A program made the position numbers and the translations under genes. 64,000 bases of DNA from Pseudoscleropodium purum (taxonomy: Eukaryota > Streptophyta > Bryopsida > Hypnales > Brachytheciaceae), in NCBI GenBank assembly GCA_963969395.1, contig OZ017795.1:13702001-13766000 (forward strand). Reading direction: 5' to 3'. The notes beneath the pieces were generated by a model that did no database searches, was not told the origin of the DNA, and worked only from the letters and a program-made list of their open reading frames with translations. Positions within the stretch are counted from its first letter, which is position 1. Each line of letters starts with the position of its first letter. Below are positions 22,690 through 36,679 of this stretch, piece after piece.

Positions 22690-25600
22690 TTGAATTTGCT
22701 TGGGTTTGATGATTGGCATTTGTGTGTCTACAAAAATGCCTCTTTATTATGAGAAATAACATTGAGATTGGCAAGGGGTGTTGTTTTTGTAAAGATGTTG
22801 TACTTTTAGGCTATAAGATTGACAAAACGTTGATATTTGGGTATAGTTCTATCATGTTCAATTATAGGTTGAAAAAAGGACACTATAATAGTAAAGTCAA
22901 TGTTACTATTATGAAATGCAATTATGCTCTCTATATCCAATATTTAATTGCAACCTATCCAATATATGAATGGGCTCTATTATTTAGGGCAATGCATTAG
23001 TTATTATTTTGTATTAATTTTTGGTTTTCAAGGTTGTCACATTAGACTAAGGAGAAATGTACTTGACTACTTGGTTTGAACTTTTTGTAAATAATATCAA
23101 TATCTCTCTTGACCACTTAAAAGTGTCATTATTATTCTTAACATTGATGCCATTCATTAAACAATGCAAATTAAAATGACACAAATTGTGAAAGTTTGAC
23201 TTATATATGTACATCATGGCATTACTATTTATGTAAATATATTTTAATAGATGAATTATTCAAAGTCCAAAATCTCACATTTTCTAGTAGGATATTGGAA
23301 TTGAATTCTATGACATAGACACTTATTAACACTATTATACATTATGCATAATTTTTTTAAATATTTAAAAAGTGCTTTATTTTTATAAACATCTTCCAAT
23401 TGGGTATTTAGTTTTGCTATATTGGGGGGTATTAGAACTATTTTTTGATTAGAAATGTAAATTGAAAATTGAAAATTAGAATTTGAGGACATGAAATAGG
23501 ATTGCATACAATGAAAAAGAGATTTTTTTAATTTAAAAAAATTCTTTATCTTGAATATATATATAAGTTCAAAGTATGCTTCGTTTGCATTAGTATATAT
23601 ATCATAGAATTTTTTTCTTTGAAATGTAATTAGTTGACTAAAAGTCTTGTTAAGTTGAAAAATGAATGTCTTTCCATCCAAGAAATTGATTTTTTTACTA
23701 TTTTCTAAAAAATACAAACTACAAAATTTACATCTATTTTCTTGATAACCTACTTTTATTCAAAATTTTGCAAAAAAAAATTATATATTAATTTTTGGGA
23801 TATATCATTTTTTGTGTTCCACTAATTTTGTGTAGTTATATTATATTTTAATATTTTTTTTACAAACACTTCAAATACTTTTAATTTTATCCCATTTTAT
23901 ACAAAATTGATGAGTATTGCTCCAACAATCCATTTAGGATTATATAAAAGGTTATTTACAACATTAGATGTTTTTCAGCACCCTTCAAGGGCTATGAGTT
24001 TTCCTACGTTCCTTGCAACAGTTTCCTATCATGGCAAAGAGATTGCCATGTCATTTTATTTATTATTTTTTTTGCAGATTTTTATTTTATTTTAAAATTT
24101 GCAAAAAAAATTCTAACAACGGTTGTTCTTGATCTGTTGAGGGAACAACACTAGGAATAGGCTTGAAATGGCCCTTCTAGCCCTCCAAATAACATGTAAT
24201 GGTCAATGATGGATTTATCAAGGTAAATATTATATTTTCTTATCCTTTACTATAAAAAAACTAGGGTTGTAATTTGTAAAATTAGTATTGTTATTAATAT
24301 TATCTACTTGGAGGGTTATGGACTTGAAGACAATCCAAATTTTCAAAAATTTAATGATGCATTATTAAGTACAAATTATAATAATCATAATCATAATATA
24401 GTATTGATTTTTAAACAAAAATTGTAATAACAACCCAGAAATCATATCTCTCAAGTTAGATCTACCATTGCACTAACCAATATCATCAAGAAATTCTACA
24501 ATAAATAATCTAAAATATTATTTGATAGTATAATGTAACAAATTCCTAAAATTGATTATGGATTGAATGCTACTTGTTTTCACTAATTTTTATTATTTAT
24601 AAATTTGAAATTTGTCACTATTAAAGCATGTTATCTTACTTATTTATTTTATCTTGCTTATTTTCCAACTCTTATCTCTCTTGTTTATTTAATTACTTAT
24701 ATAATTTTTGTTTTATCAAATTTATTTATTGAATTCATATTTTAAGATTTATTTTTTGAAATTCAATAATTAAAAATATATATATTCTATTCACTTTAGA
24801 AATTTTTGAAGAAGAGTTTTTAAAATCTATATTTTAAAGTAGTTATAAAATTAATACAAATACCTAACAAAATCACATGGAACAAGACACAAGCATTTTT
24901 TGGACATGCTTAAATTCATTCATCATTCAATAATTTGCTCTTCTAGTCTAAAATGGTTTAATTATGATGTCCAACCAATCTTCAACTTCATTTGCCTAAG
25001 TGTGATTTTAAAACATTTGTGAGATTCATAAGAAATTGGTGTAAAGATTTTGAATAAATTTGGATCTACATAGATGCCTTTTCATAACCAAATTATATTT
25101 TTGAGTATTACAATAAAGATCTTTTCTAATATATTCCAATTACAATCACTAAAATGACTCTACTTTTCAACACTGAATTACATTCTAATATTCTATTAGC
25201 AAATTTCATCAACCACTATTATAACATTTTATGGCAATGAGCTAGGGATATCTTTGGAAGTCATCAAAATAGGGTTGGTAGCATGTAAACTCATGAGCTC
25301 ATGAGTGGGAATTTCTTTTAAAAAAATAAGGATGATAGACCTATGATTATGGGTGTATGTAATTTTGATTTTTCGAAAATGTGAGTTCATTTTTCCAAAA
25401 TTTAAGTCACTTACAATCCTTTTTACCAAATTTTCATTGCAACAATTTATTGTATACAAATTTTATAGAAATCATACAATGCAAAATAGTAAAGGGAAAT
25501 AAATCATGCCCAAGATATAGCTTTAAAACACATAAATCCCATCATAATAGAAATCAACGTATAATGGTTTGACTTACAAGATATATCAATCTCATAAATC

Positions 25601-26046
25601 TAAATCATAGTGGACTCGATGGCAGATTCCTCGATAATACATGAATCTAAAGTCTCTTTATCCTCAAATGCTAACCCATCAACAAATTTAAAACATTCAA
25701 AGCATAAGTATTTCTACGATGCTTTGGTTTAAAGCAATCCAAATTAGCAAAGGTTGATCAATGCTATTTGCTCAACATACATTAGAAGGTCAAAAGACTT
25801 CTCTGGACTAAAGAAAAGGCTTTGTTTTTTGTCAATGCATTTGTCAACATCAGTCCTTCTCAATTGCAAATACAAACAATATAATGTTAAATTCATTGAA
25901 CATTAAAATTATCATGCATACAAAGAATTTAGAAATTTAGAAATTTATTTACTAAACCCATTGTTTTGAGTAAACTTTTGAGGCACCATGGTCATGGTGT
26001 CCGGATCTTGTGAGGCCACAAACATCAAAGGTAGTTCTATAACTAC

Positions 26047-26268
26047 CACTACAAGTAAAATGTGTATTTCAAGTGAGTTTTTAAGTATAGTCCTAAACAT
26101 AAGATAATAGGTAATGTCCTTTAAGGAGATTTTTAGCAAAATTTTATTAGAAATACATGTATTTTTAGTAAATTTTTATTGAAAATTTCTTTAAAGGTCA
26201 TTATTTATTATCTTAAGTTTGGGACTATACTTAAAAATTCATTAAAAACACCCATTTTTCTTGTAGTG
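26047..26268. mobile_element. CACTA-type MITE, family A (222 bp)
   Basis: The ends are CACTACAAGTAAAATG and CATTTTTCTTGTAGTG type inverted repeats. The element is flanked by an exact 3-bp duplication TAC (26044-26046 and 26269-26271). The whole body folds back on itself around 'acatgtattt'. Length and sequence match the copies at 22470 and 30592. Confidence 0.85.
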
Positions 26269-28277
26269 TACAATTGTCACCACAATTGAAGTGGTCTTCT
26301 TCATAGGTACTAAGAGGGCATTGAAAATCTCTTTCTCTTCCTTCAAAGCTACAATGTAGCGTCTTGTGCTATGACATGCTGTACCCATGCACTTATGATA
26401 AACAATATCCAAGTCATTATATGAATTCAAATTTGAATATACAATTACGAAATTAAAAAAATTGCGATAAGGTAATATAACTCCAAACAAAGTTCAAGAG
26501 AACTACAAAGGCAGTGCTTAAATATGAGATGTAGGTAGATTTCTAAATTTATTTGTTTTAGTTTTCCATGTATGTTGATTTGGATTGTTTGCATTGTTTG
26601 AATTTTGTAATTGATTAACAATATTTTTTTGAGCTCACTATTACATTGTTTTTTGTGAACAAGCTATTGACAGTTTTGTGAATTCTAGTACTTATAAAAT
26701 ATTCTTTGAGCTCATTGTTGCATTATTCTTTTTGTGAGTAAGCTATTGGCATTTTTATAAGTCTTGTTGAACATGAAGAGTTGAAAAAAAAATTTAAGTG
26801 TCATTAGAGGTTATAGACATTCTCTTGAAAAAAAGTTTGTTGATTCGTAGCAAAGTTTAGTTAAGAGAGGGCAATCAAAGGTGAGGTCTTATATTGAGAC
26901 ATTGAAATGAAGTAATTCAGAATTGAATTAGATTTTCAAATTTTAATTAAAGAGATTATTAAGATCAAGAGATAAAGTGTCATTGTTGAGAAGCAATGTG
27001 TGGAGATGAAAAAAGGTGGTAGTTTGTCATTGTGGCCTAAGTCAATGTTTCATTGAGTAATAGTAAATGACTTTGATTTAGATACTCCTACTTAATAGCT
27101 ACCCCCTTGTGTATTTTGCAATAAAGGTTATCTATACTATGATATTTTGACTGCTTTGTGCAAACACATATATCACATTTTTGTGCACTAGTATTCTTCA
27201 AAGTAGGCAATAGCTATACTAAATGTGCAAAGTTTTTTCACCTACATTAATGACAAAATTTTGGTTTCAAAGGAGTATACACATGATTTGAAATGAAAAT
27301 GTGAAGTTGAAGTTACTAATGCAGCTAAAAGAACTAAAGCAATCATTGAAAGAAGCTGAAAATCTTCATATATTTAATTAGAAGTCTCAATATTATTTGT
27401 TATACTTACTACTATATTGTTCTCCATTAGTTTTGTTTATGTCCCTTTGAATTCTTTTGAGAAGGACATCAATTGAGGCTTCAAATAAGAAGAGCATAAT
27501 ATTTAAGCTTTTGTGACTATTGACAAATTGATTTTTCGTAAACTCCCCTTATAAATAATTGCTAATTACTACCTTAATAGTTTGTAATGTATAGTACACT
27601 TGGTACTTATTGCTTATAATAGGGTGATTACTACTACACTTGAAGTGCTAATTGTTTAATGTAAAAGGTTGTTGCTTGTTGCTTATTGTCTTATATTGCT
27701 TATTGTTTATTCATCAACTTCTTTCTTTGTATATAGGGGCTCATTCAAATGTGAAGTATTTTGATTAGAGATCATTTATATCCATACAACAAAATTGTGA
27801 TTGTGTAAGTGAATGACTAGCACAACTATACCATGGGTATGTATGTTGCCTACCTTTTCTAATAGCATTCTTATACAAGATAAAGATATAACTAATTTAA
27901 GTTCTGTGTTTTTAAACTCACAATTATAAAAAGTAGGTCCTCTAGTGAAAATTAATGAATTGAAGCATCGTGCAATTCAACCCCAAGACATCAATGTGAA
28001 GCTACTAAATGCTTTTGTGCAAACCAAAATTATAGTGATAAAGCTAGAGTATAATGTAGCTAATCTAACCTCCCACAGATTGATATGGATTCAAATACAT
28101 ATATTCTTTTTAGTAAGTTTGATAATAAGAGTATTCATTAAAAGAGATTTAGCTACTTTGAAGGGTTGTAAGTTCCCCTAGTTTTTTAGACCGTAAGAAT
28201 TCATTGCAACAACTATCTAATGTGGTACAATGACCACCACTCATAGAAAAAAATCAATTTTTTATGTATTTTAAAGG

Positions 28278-28395
<118 letters not shown>

Positions 28396-29404
28396 TAATA
28401 ATTTTTGACAGTGACTATTTTCTAGCTACTAGGGGAACAACGAAGGAAATGGATCTAAAACAACCCTCCTAGCCTCCCCCCCCTTCTAATGCTTGACTTT
28501 TAATAAATAAGATGCATTGTGAATTACAAATGATAAATTGCATTGATGTTGAAATTATTGATTGTGTGTAGCTTTGATAGAAACTCCAATGGTTGTAAAA
28601 TAGCAATTTGGTAAGAGTACTCACAACTTTATTAGTTCTAAAAATTCTTGGAGTTAGAGCTTACTTTTGCTTTTCAAATTATTGTACAAGCTTAATATTG
28701 TAGTTGGTTGCTTTTACGTATTACACTTTCATTGTGTAAAAAAATCAAAATTTGGCAATAAGTCTCAATTTTTTTACATTTCCAAATGTAGATATTAGCA
28801 CTTGAAAGGGCCCGTTGATCTTCTATATGATAATGTACATGGGAAAAAAAAGGTAATTTTAAATATCATAGGAAAAGAGAACGTACATATAGTAGGTAGT
28901 ATAATTTCTAATGTTGAATCAAATGTTAAAGAAAAAAATAGTGAAAGACCCTCAATTCAACCATAGATAAAGAGTAAGGCTAAAACATATATTACTATAA
29001 AATGGCAAGTGAGAAGCCTCCATCTATGTCTATAAACAAAGTTTCCACAAGAGCCATTGTTCCAATAAAAAAAATTTCAAAGTTGAATCCATTGTGATGA
29101 AAGTGGTTTGTCCTATGACTTACCTCCTACAAGTCTTGCTTTTGATAATCTACATGTAACAACACTTTGGTTTGACAATGGTTTTTAGGTTGCCTAATGG
29201 TACTTCTAATTTTAGTTTCATTAAACATTTCAGTAAATAAAAAAATTATTATATTTTTTTCATTTTTGACTAAAAATGAGCATATCATTGACCATCTCGA
29301 AAACAACCATCCAACCCAATGTTAGTTTTGGGACTTGTTGAAATTATCCTATTTTTTGTTTTAAATTTTTATTATATTTATTATTTTTTTCTTCTAAATT
29401 TTGA

Positions 29405-29770
29405 CAAAAAATGGAAGAACCACCTAGCAATCTAAAAAATACCATTGGACTCAAAGGTACTTTTGGGGCTCGCTTACATTACCCCCATTTTTTAGTTACA
29501 AGGGAAAAAAATATTTTTATTTCTTTTGCATCTTCATCCAAAATAGGAGTAGCACTTGGTAGTACAAAAACTATCATTGCATCCAAAGGCACTTTTAGGG
29601 CTTGCTTACACTAATCCCATTTTTGGTTATGAGGGAATTTTTTTTTGTTTTTTTTGCAAGATGACCAAAAATGGAGGTATTACTAGGCAACCTGAAAACT
29701 ACCATTGGAAACAAAGTTACTTTCAGGGCCTACTCACACTACTCCCATTTTTGGTTCTAAAGGAGAAAAA
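29405..29770 (+). repeat. Minisatellite-like array, ~125-bp unit, 3 copies, forward
   Basis: Three diverged units begin near 29408, 29535 and 29659. Each runs 'aaaatgga...', 'cacctagcaa' type, 'taccattgg' type, 'aaggtacttttggggct', then 'cccatttttggtt'. The same unit recurs at 33060-33800, mostly reversed. Apparent 67-90 codon frames across the array come from the repeat. Confidence 0.75.
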
Positions 29771-31740
29771 AATTATTTTCATTTTAAGAAAAATTCTTTC
29801 TTTCTTTCTTAGTCTATATTTACAGTGAATGAGTTTGATCTCAATTTCACTTATTGCAATTTTTCTTGAAATAGCTATACTTTTAGCTACTTTTTTCCCC
29901 AAATATGGAAGGTGAACCGCCAATAATTAGAGTTGGTTGTGAAGTAAATCTTTTTAGCTTCTCATATTTAAATCATGTAAGGATGTAGAATAAATTGATG
30001 TTATGGTTATAATTAAACAATTACAAGGTGTGTTTATTGCACTATTAATACTATTGTTTTTAGTCACCAAAATCTCAAGATTGCACACCTCTTGATTGAA
30101 TGACACCTTTTACAACTAGCATACAATGCATGGGAGGTGATTGGAGGGTTGTCTACACTCTTGAGCCTACCAAAAAGAAGATTAAACTTGAATTTCAATT
30201 GCACTAATATCTTTCTGGCTTCAAACATATTGAAATTGAATCTGTTTGTTTGCTAGCTCTCAATTCTACGTAATTATTGCGTTCTTATCCAACTAGTCTC
30301 GTGTACTCTCACCAGTGGTGATTCACAATGGTAGGTTTTGAACTTCCATTTTGTAGTTAGGTGACACTAGGAGGGATTGATTGATACTTTTGTTTTGCAT
30401 AGATAGCATCTAATTGGAATTTTTCTTTGAATGACATTGATAACAAGAATTAATTGGCTGAAGACACCTTGCATAGTCATTTTAACATACTATTTGTCTA
30501 TTGCAATGCATGAGTGTAGGTGAGGTCATTTACCTCTTAGAATTTTCAGATGATTGTTCAAACTATACTCACATCAATTTTGTTGTATAATCACTATAAG
30601 AGAAAGGAGTGTTTTAAGTGAGTTTTAAAATATAGTCCTAGACATAAGATTATAAATAACGACCTTTAATGAGATTTTTAGCAAAATTTTAATAGAAATT
30701 CATGTATTTTTAATAAATTTTTATTGAAAATCTCCTTAATGGTCATTACTTTTAATCTTATGTCTAAGATTATACTTTAAAACTCACTTAAAACACCCCT
30801 TTCTCTTGAGGTGAATGTTTTATGAACTAAGAGCCTTATGTTCATACTTGTTTTGATTAGCGATCTGTGTAATTGGATACTATGTTATTTAGACAAGTGA
30901 TCAAATGAAGTTACAAGATGTTTTTGATAAACTTGAAAATAATTTGATTTAGAGCTTGGACTAGGTTGTTTGAATGAAAATTCTTGTTTCTTGGAATGTG
31001 TATGCTAGTAGATACAACAATGGTTTTTTCTTATCAAACTGACACGATTTTTGAACTACTTTTTGAAATTCAAAATGTGATGTTTTAATTTTAATTTGCT
31101 AAAAGATTGCCTTGAAGCATGATGCCTTGATGAGGGGGTGTTTTAGAAAAAATGATTTTTTCTTTTGTTCTTTCTTTTAAAACTCTTTATCAAGTATGAG
31201 TTTTATGTGCATCAATGACATATTTCATTTAATATAGGTCATTATTCAAAATATGGTAGCTGAACCTTCAAAAGTCGAATCAAATCTTATGAAGATCCTT
31301 ACCTATAGCCCTTTCATGACTTTACGAATGGAGGATGTGATTTGAAATTATGACTCAAATTATTTGCATTCGGTATGTATTTCAATTCAATGTTTGTAAA
31401 TTATGCAAGCGCCAGTTTATTTTAATTAGTTAATGCTACTACTCATATGTAGTAACCATAATTAATGGTCATAATGTGAATATATAACAACTTTGGAACT
31501 TACCTCCAAGCTCACTTTTCATATTTACTAATGTATTGTTTTGATCTAATTGTGCTTGCTCATTAGTTACTTGGTCCTAATTGTCACCCAATTGGTCATT
31601 CGATAGAGTATGTATTTGGAGGTTTGGTGTGGTAACTTATACAACAACTTGCAAGATGGCAGGGTTCCAACTACCATTCATGGTGCATAGTGACAAACTG
31701 TGCACCATGACAAAAAAAACTTAATTTTAACATTCTTAGT
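29771..31740. other. AT-rich intergenic DNA
   Basis: No gene is recognisable. It contains the family A MITE at 30592-30813 and otherwise unremarkable AT-rich sequence. Confidence 0.6.
30592..30813. mobile_element. CACTA-type MITE, family A (222 bp)
   Basis: The ends are CACTATAAGAGAAAGGAGTG and CACCCCTTTCTCTTGAGGTG. The 3-bp duplication AAT is exact on both sides (30589-30591 and 30814-30816). It is a full-length hairpin with the same internal landmarks as the other two copies ('ttaagtgagttttaaa', 'agacataagatta'). Confidence 0.85.
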
Positions 31741-31744
31741 TTTT

Positions 31745-32195
31745 AATTCACCCCTTCTCTCCCCTCCCAAAAAATTTTAAAATTTTAATTTTTGGAAGAA
31801 AGGGGGTGAATTTTTTTCCAACCCACTCCCCCCCACCCTCCCCTCTTGTTATTTTCAGGGTGGTTGGGGTGGGGTGAATTAAAAATTTTAAAAGTAATTT
31901 TTCTTCCAACCCACTCCCCCTAGTCCTCTTGTAATTTTTAGGGGAGGTGGAGAGATGCAAACATTATGGGATAAATCTATATTCTGTCGTCCGTATACAT
32001 ATATGTATTCATATGTGTACTTGTATCCATATACAAATCCAAATCTGTATCCAGATCCAATGGCTCTTGATTTTTCATTGAGAGGGGGTGGAGTTTTTTT
32101 TCTCCCATCCAACGGCTTTTGATTTTTTAGTGAGGAGGGGTGGAAATTTTTTCCCCCCATCCAATGGCTCTTGATTTTTGGGGAGGAGGGGAGGA
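31745..32195. repeat. C/G-run repeat block with a 52-bp tandem triplet
   Basis: The first part (31745-31945) carries repeated 'ttccaacccactcccc' segments alternating with 'aattttaaaattttaa'-like palindromes. The second part has three units starting at 32055, 32107 and 32159, each with 'atccaatggctcttgatttt' or a close variant and ending in G-rich text, period 52 bp. The strand asymmetry is strong. The overlapping minus-strand frames here are repeat artefacts. Confidence 0.75.
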
Positions 32196-32484
32196 ACCAT
32201 GTATTGAAAACCTAGGGTAACAGGCAAGTCACCCTAGATAGTGCTATGAAAGAAATAAGTGTTTGTATTGTTACTAGTTGAAATTTGTTTGTGATTTTTT
32301 TTCCGAGTGGAAATGATAACAAGTGTAATAGGGCTATAGACACCTTGCATGAATATTTTAATATACTAATTGGTTGTTTTGATGCATGAGTGTATGTGAG
32401 ACCTTTTACTTGTTGAAGAAGATTGATGCATGTTTAATTATTCTCAAATCAAGTCTACACAATTTATTTGCTTGGATCATGTGT

Positions 32485-32654
32485 CACTAGAAGAAACCCA
32501 TGTCTAAGTTGATGAATTTTTCTAAACATTTAATGCCACATTTACAATGGACATAATTGTTGACATGAAAACATGGCTTGTGACATTAAATGTCTAAAAA
32601 AATCCGTCAATTTAGACACACGAAAATCCAAAAAAACATAGGCTCCTTCTAGTG
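32485..32654. mobile_element. CACTA-type MITE, family B (170 bp)
   Basis: The ends are CACTAGAAGAAACCCATG and GGCTCCTTCTAGTG. The arms share 'tctaagttgatgaattttt' mirrored by 'aaaatccgtcaatttagac'. The flanking triplets TGT and TGG differ at one base, as in an older insertion. It is closest to the copy at 9664-9829. Confidence 0.75.
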
Positions 32655-32659
32655 TGGTT

Positions 32660-33055
32660 CTTTATTTCAAGTTTCATCAAAAATGTAGGAAGTTATGGAT
32701 TATTGTTTGCAATTATCAATGTTTGCCTGATTGATTTATGCATTGGAGAATGCTCTAGTTGATTATTGATTTTAGCATGATTAAACTATGTGCTAGGGAA
32801 TGTTCCAATTGTCAATGCTAAACCTAATTAGATATATTGTAAGGGAAAGCTTATTAGTGAAGGTATGACTCTCAACTTGAGATTAGTCATTGCTTTGAAC
32901 AATTACATGTATATACCTTTGCTTGAAACAATTGGCAAAAATTCAAGCTTCATAGCTTTTCATGACTAGCTTAGGAACAAAACTAATGTGATTGGAAATA
33001 ATTAGAATTGTACCTTGAATTAGGGGTGTTCCAAAAAAAGTTTTATTTATTTATT
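32660..33055. other. AT-rich spacer
   Basis: Nothing recognisable lies between the MITE and the minisatellite array. Confidence 0.5.
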
Positions 33056-33059
33056 TTTG

Positions 33060-33800
33060 TGAGATGACCGAAAATGGAGGTACCGCATGGCAGTTTGAAA
33101 ACTTCCATCACACTCTAAAGTACTTTTGGGGCTCGCTCACATTACCCCTATTTTTGGTTAATAATAAAAACATTTTTTAAAATTTTGACTGTAAGTAGGA
33201 GATTTGTTTGAGTCCAATAGTGGTATTGAGGCTCACTAACACTACCTCCATCTTTAATATCAAAGAGAAATGAACTCTTGTTGTTGATTTTTGACCAAAA
33301 ATGGGTGAAATGTGAGCGAGTCCCAAAAGTACCTTCAAATTCAATGGTAGTTTTGGATTTCCAGGTGGTACCTCTATTTTCAATCATGTTACAAAAAATT
33401 AAAAAATTAAAAAAAATTAAATCTCTTTGTAACTGAAAATGGAGGTAGTATGAGCAAGCCCCAAAAGTACCTTCAAGTTCAATGGTAGTTTTTGGGTTGT
33501 TAGGTGGTACCCCTATTTTCGGTCATGTTTAAAAAAAAGATTTTTTTCTCTTCCTTGTAACCAAACATGGAGATAGTGTAAGTAAGCTCGGCCCCAAAAG
33601 CACCTTCAAATCCGATAGTAGTTTTCAAGTTGTTGAGCAGTAGCCCTATTTTTAATCAAGATGCAATTTTTTTTCCTCATAATCAAAAATAAGGTTAGTG
33701 AGTGCAAGTTCCAATACTATTGTTAGGTCTAACGTTGGTTTTGGATTGCTAAGTGCTCCCCTTGTTTTTGGTCAAAATTCAAATAAATAAATAAATTTTA
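33060..33800 (-). repeat. Minisatellite-like array, mixed orientation
   Basis: One unit (33063-33165) lies in the same orientation as those at 29405-29770. It is followed by about four reversed units near 33250, 33430, 33560 and 33680, each with 'ccaaaagtaccttcaa', 'atggtagttttggat' and 'ggtggtacc' type segments. Orientation flips at about 33170-33240, so the array contains an inverted junction. Confidence 0.7.
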
Positions 33801-36660
33801 ACCAAAAACAAGGAAATACGAGCTACTTTAAAAACATTAGTCGAGGCTTTTGCTAAAAGAAAGCAAAGCAAAGGATCAATAGGGACAAACAAAATATCCT
33901 TTACTTATGTTTTTTGAATAAGAGGCTTTTTGAGTTTGAAATAGCCCAAATTACTTAGCTTTTTAGAATGAAGAACAAAAAAGACCTAAAAAATTTCAAA
34001 GAAACACTTATTTCAAAACATGCTATAGATAATTTTTTTGATTTTTCTATCATCTTAGAGAAATTTTCAAGATTTGGAAGCTTTGAAGGACATTTGAAAG
34101 CCTTCAAGAATGACAAAAGAACGACTTTTATGACCTAGTGGAAAAATAAGAAATTATACAAATTGTTACAAATATTAGATCAATATACACACATATTTGA
34201 GTAGTATTTGGGTAACTATGTGCACCAAGAATCTTACAACCTTGAGGAGTAATTGGGGAACAACTTTGATGAACTATTAGGCAAAAAGAAAACCATATTG
34301 ACTCCATCACAAATTTAGTATTCTAAAAAATTTATTGAACAGTTCGACTTGTGCATAAGTAGTAAAGTTCAAAAATCTATATGAGAGCAAAAATAAAATG
34401 GCAATACTTTTGTAAAATAAGCTACAATTGAAAGTGAAAGTGCAAACTTACTTGGGAAAAACTAATGATTGGGCGTTGCATGCTCAATGTACAACTTCAG
34501 AGGAATCTACTTCCTTATGATATATCCTTGCAATTTGGAGAAATAGTGGTTTCTTCTTCCTATTGTTTTGTAATAATTTTTTTCATTACATTGTAAAAAC
34601 TTGTATTAGAGTGGACTCTTCTTTGATCTTAAAGCCAAAAAAACATCTTCTTTATTGTCTAGAAGAACTCTCCTAGTAAGTGCCTTCCTAATGTTTTTTT
34701 GATTCACTTCAAATATCCTTGCTATGCCTTCCTATTCCCAAATTGTACTACAATTACAAATGTAGTTACAATGTTCTTTGCTTGTATAGTTTTAGCATTA
34801 CAAAGTTCTACTAGGTGAGTTTGCATACCATCTTTTAAGCTACATAGAACCTCGTGTTGCTATTTCATTGTGGCAAGATACCTTAAAAGAGGTGTTATCA
34901 ATGTTCTAAAATCTTCATGAATGTAAGGTGATGAATTTTCGTGTCATGATTCTTCATCTTTTAGCTACATACAAACTAATGTATGAAGTAAAAGTGGTAC
35001 TAGTCCTATGAGCTTCTTTTTAACCTACAACTAAGAACTTAGGGTTTACATATTCACTTCTCCCTACATGCAATTTCTCTACACTTCTTAATTTGGCTTT
35101 TTGAGCACGACATCTACAAGTCCTCTCTCAACCATCAAGTTTGGCCTTTTCAACATATCAAGCACAAAGATTATAGCTTGATATAGGGAAGTCTACAAAG
35201 CTTAAGGAGCTGACCTATTTCTAACCATTTAAACAATTATGGCGTATGTGGAGTGCGGATTTCCTAAGTGCAGGAATTTTTCCTAATGTAGAAATAGAGT
35301 TTGGAATGATAATATAATTTTTCAGAGTTTTTTTAACTCAAAATATAATTATCATAAATTTTTTAGCTAAATTGTAGTATACAACCTATATTGGTCATAT
35401 GGACTTTTTTGTTTTTAACCATGGACTAGTTGCAAAATCAACCAAAGGTTGGTTGCAATATTGAGAGCTTAACAACCATTGATAATGCACCACAACTACT
35501 TCAGGAACTGCACCACAATTTCACAAAAAGAGATCAGTCTATACATCGGAAATAAAAAGGTAATCAAAAATATATTGGCTACTATATACCAAATTCAAAA
35601 TTAGTAGAATTAGTGGTCACCTCTACTATTTTGATATTTGCCAATTAGAATTTTGTACAAAATAAATGTTCGAAGATTTTGATTACTCTAAACCAACATG
35701 AACAACTTCCAATACTCCCTTATAAATCAAAGACCCTAAACCTTGTAAACTGACTTGACCATCCTAACTCTAAAAACAAATAGATTGTAGTAGAAGTTTC
35801 CAATTGTTCTCCTACAAATTTAAGACTTTTGATTGAACTTAGAATAACTAATTTGGGGACAAGTTTTGGACTAGGAGGGAAGCACACCATAGTTTATTGC
35901 CAATGACATTTATGGACCTAGAATTCAAAAGGAGACAAAAACACAATTGATTCCTAGAAAACTTGATCAATGCAATGGACTACTTTTTTTTTATTGACTT
36001 TGAATTGTAATTGTTGAAGTGCTCTCTAAATCTTCCAAACAAATGTGTCAAGGATTTTATGGCAATATCAAAAAAACTTCCACACATTTGATTCTTCCTC
36101 ATCATCACCAATCCACTTCAAAATTCTCTACACTATTATACTCAATAGCTGCTACATTGCACCTATATGCCTAGAAGTAGAGCCACGATATATAATAGAG
36201 ACAATACTCTTCATGATCTCAAGATTCTTAATGCTCATTTTTGTTTTAGAAAATAAAGCTTAAACCCTAAAATCCTACATGCCTAAAATCTTCAATCAAC
36301 ATACACCATGCTGAAAGTTGCAAATGTTTTCTAAGTTGAAAGCGGCAACATTCAAAATAAAACAACTGTTTAGCAATAATAATCACAACACAACTTATTT
36401 ATGAATTTGGTAGTAATAACCAAGTGTTCAAATTTGATCCTTCATCAGAAACCATTATCGTTTTGAACCATAGATTCAAGATTCGGACAATAATGAATTG
36501 CATCTCTCATCTATTTTGATATAACATCCATCCAATTGTTGTAGCAACTAAGGACCAAAAGGATTTGTTGAATGTGGTATTTTGTAGGTACTCCATTTAA
36601 AAACATTCTAGAATACAACCTTTTTCTTAAACAAGGCACATGTATCATGCTTGAATATAA
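33800..36660. other. AT-rich intergenic DNA
   Basis: No gene is recognisable. It contains one family C TIR element (35202-35585). The remaining frames are short and without motifs. Confidence 0.6.
35202..35585 (+). mobile_element. Dispersed TIR element, family C, copy 2
   Basis: It starts TTAAGGAGCTGACCTATTTC and ends in 'aaaaatatattggctacta'. Internal landmarks are 'accatggactagttgcaaa' and 'ttggttgcaatattgagagc'. It has no insertion at the position where copy 3 carries the GC-rich element and reads 'ataaaaaggtaatc' there. Confidence 0.7.
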
Positions 36661-36679
36661 TACATTTTTTTTTTTAAAG

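Noticed and set aside
23256..23717. 153-codon minus-strand open frame
   Set aside because: It is dominated by Lys, Phe, Asn and Ile as expected for chance frames in AT-rich DNA. It has no motif, no splice context and no composition shift.
31748..32160. Overlapping minus-strand frames of 70 and 90 codons
   Set aside because: They are translations of the C/G-run repeat block, rich in Pro, Lys and Gly, without any domain.
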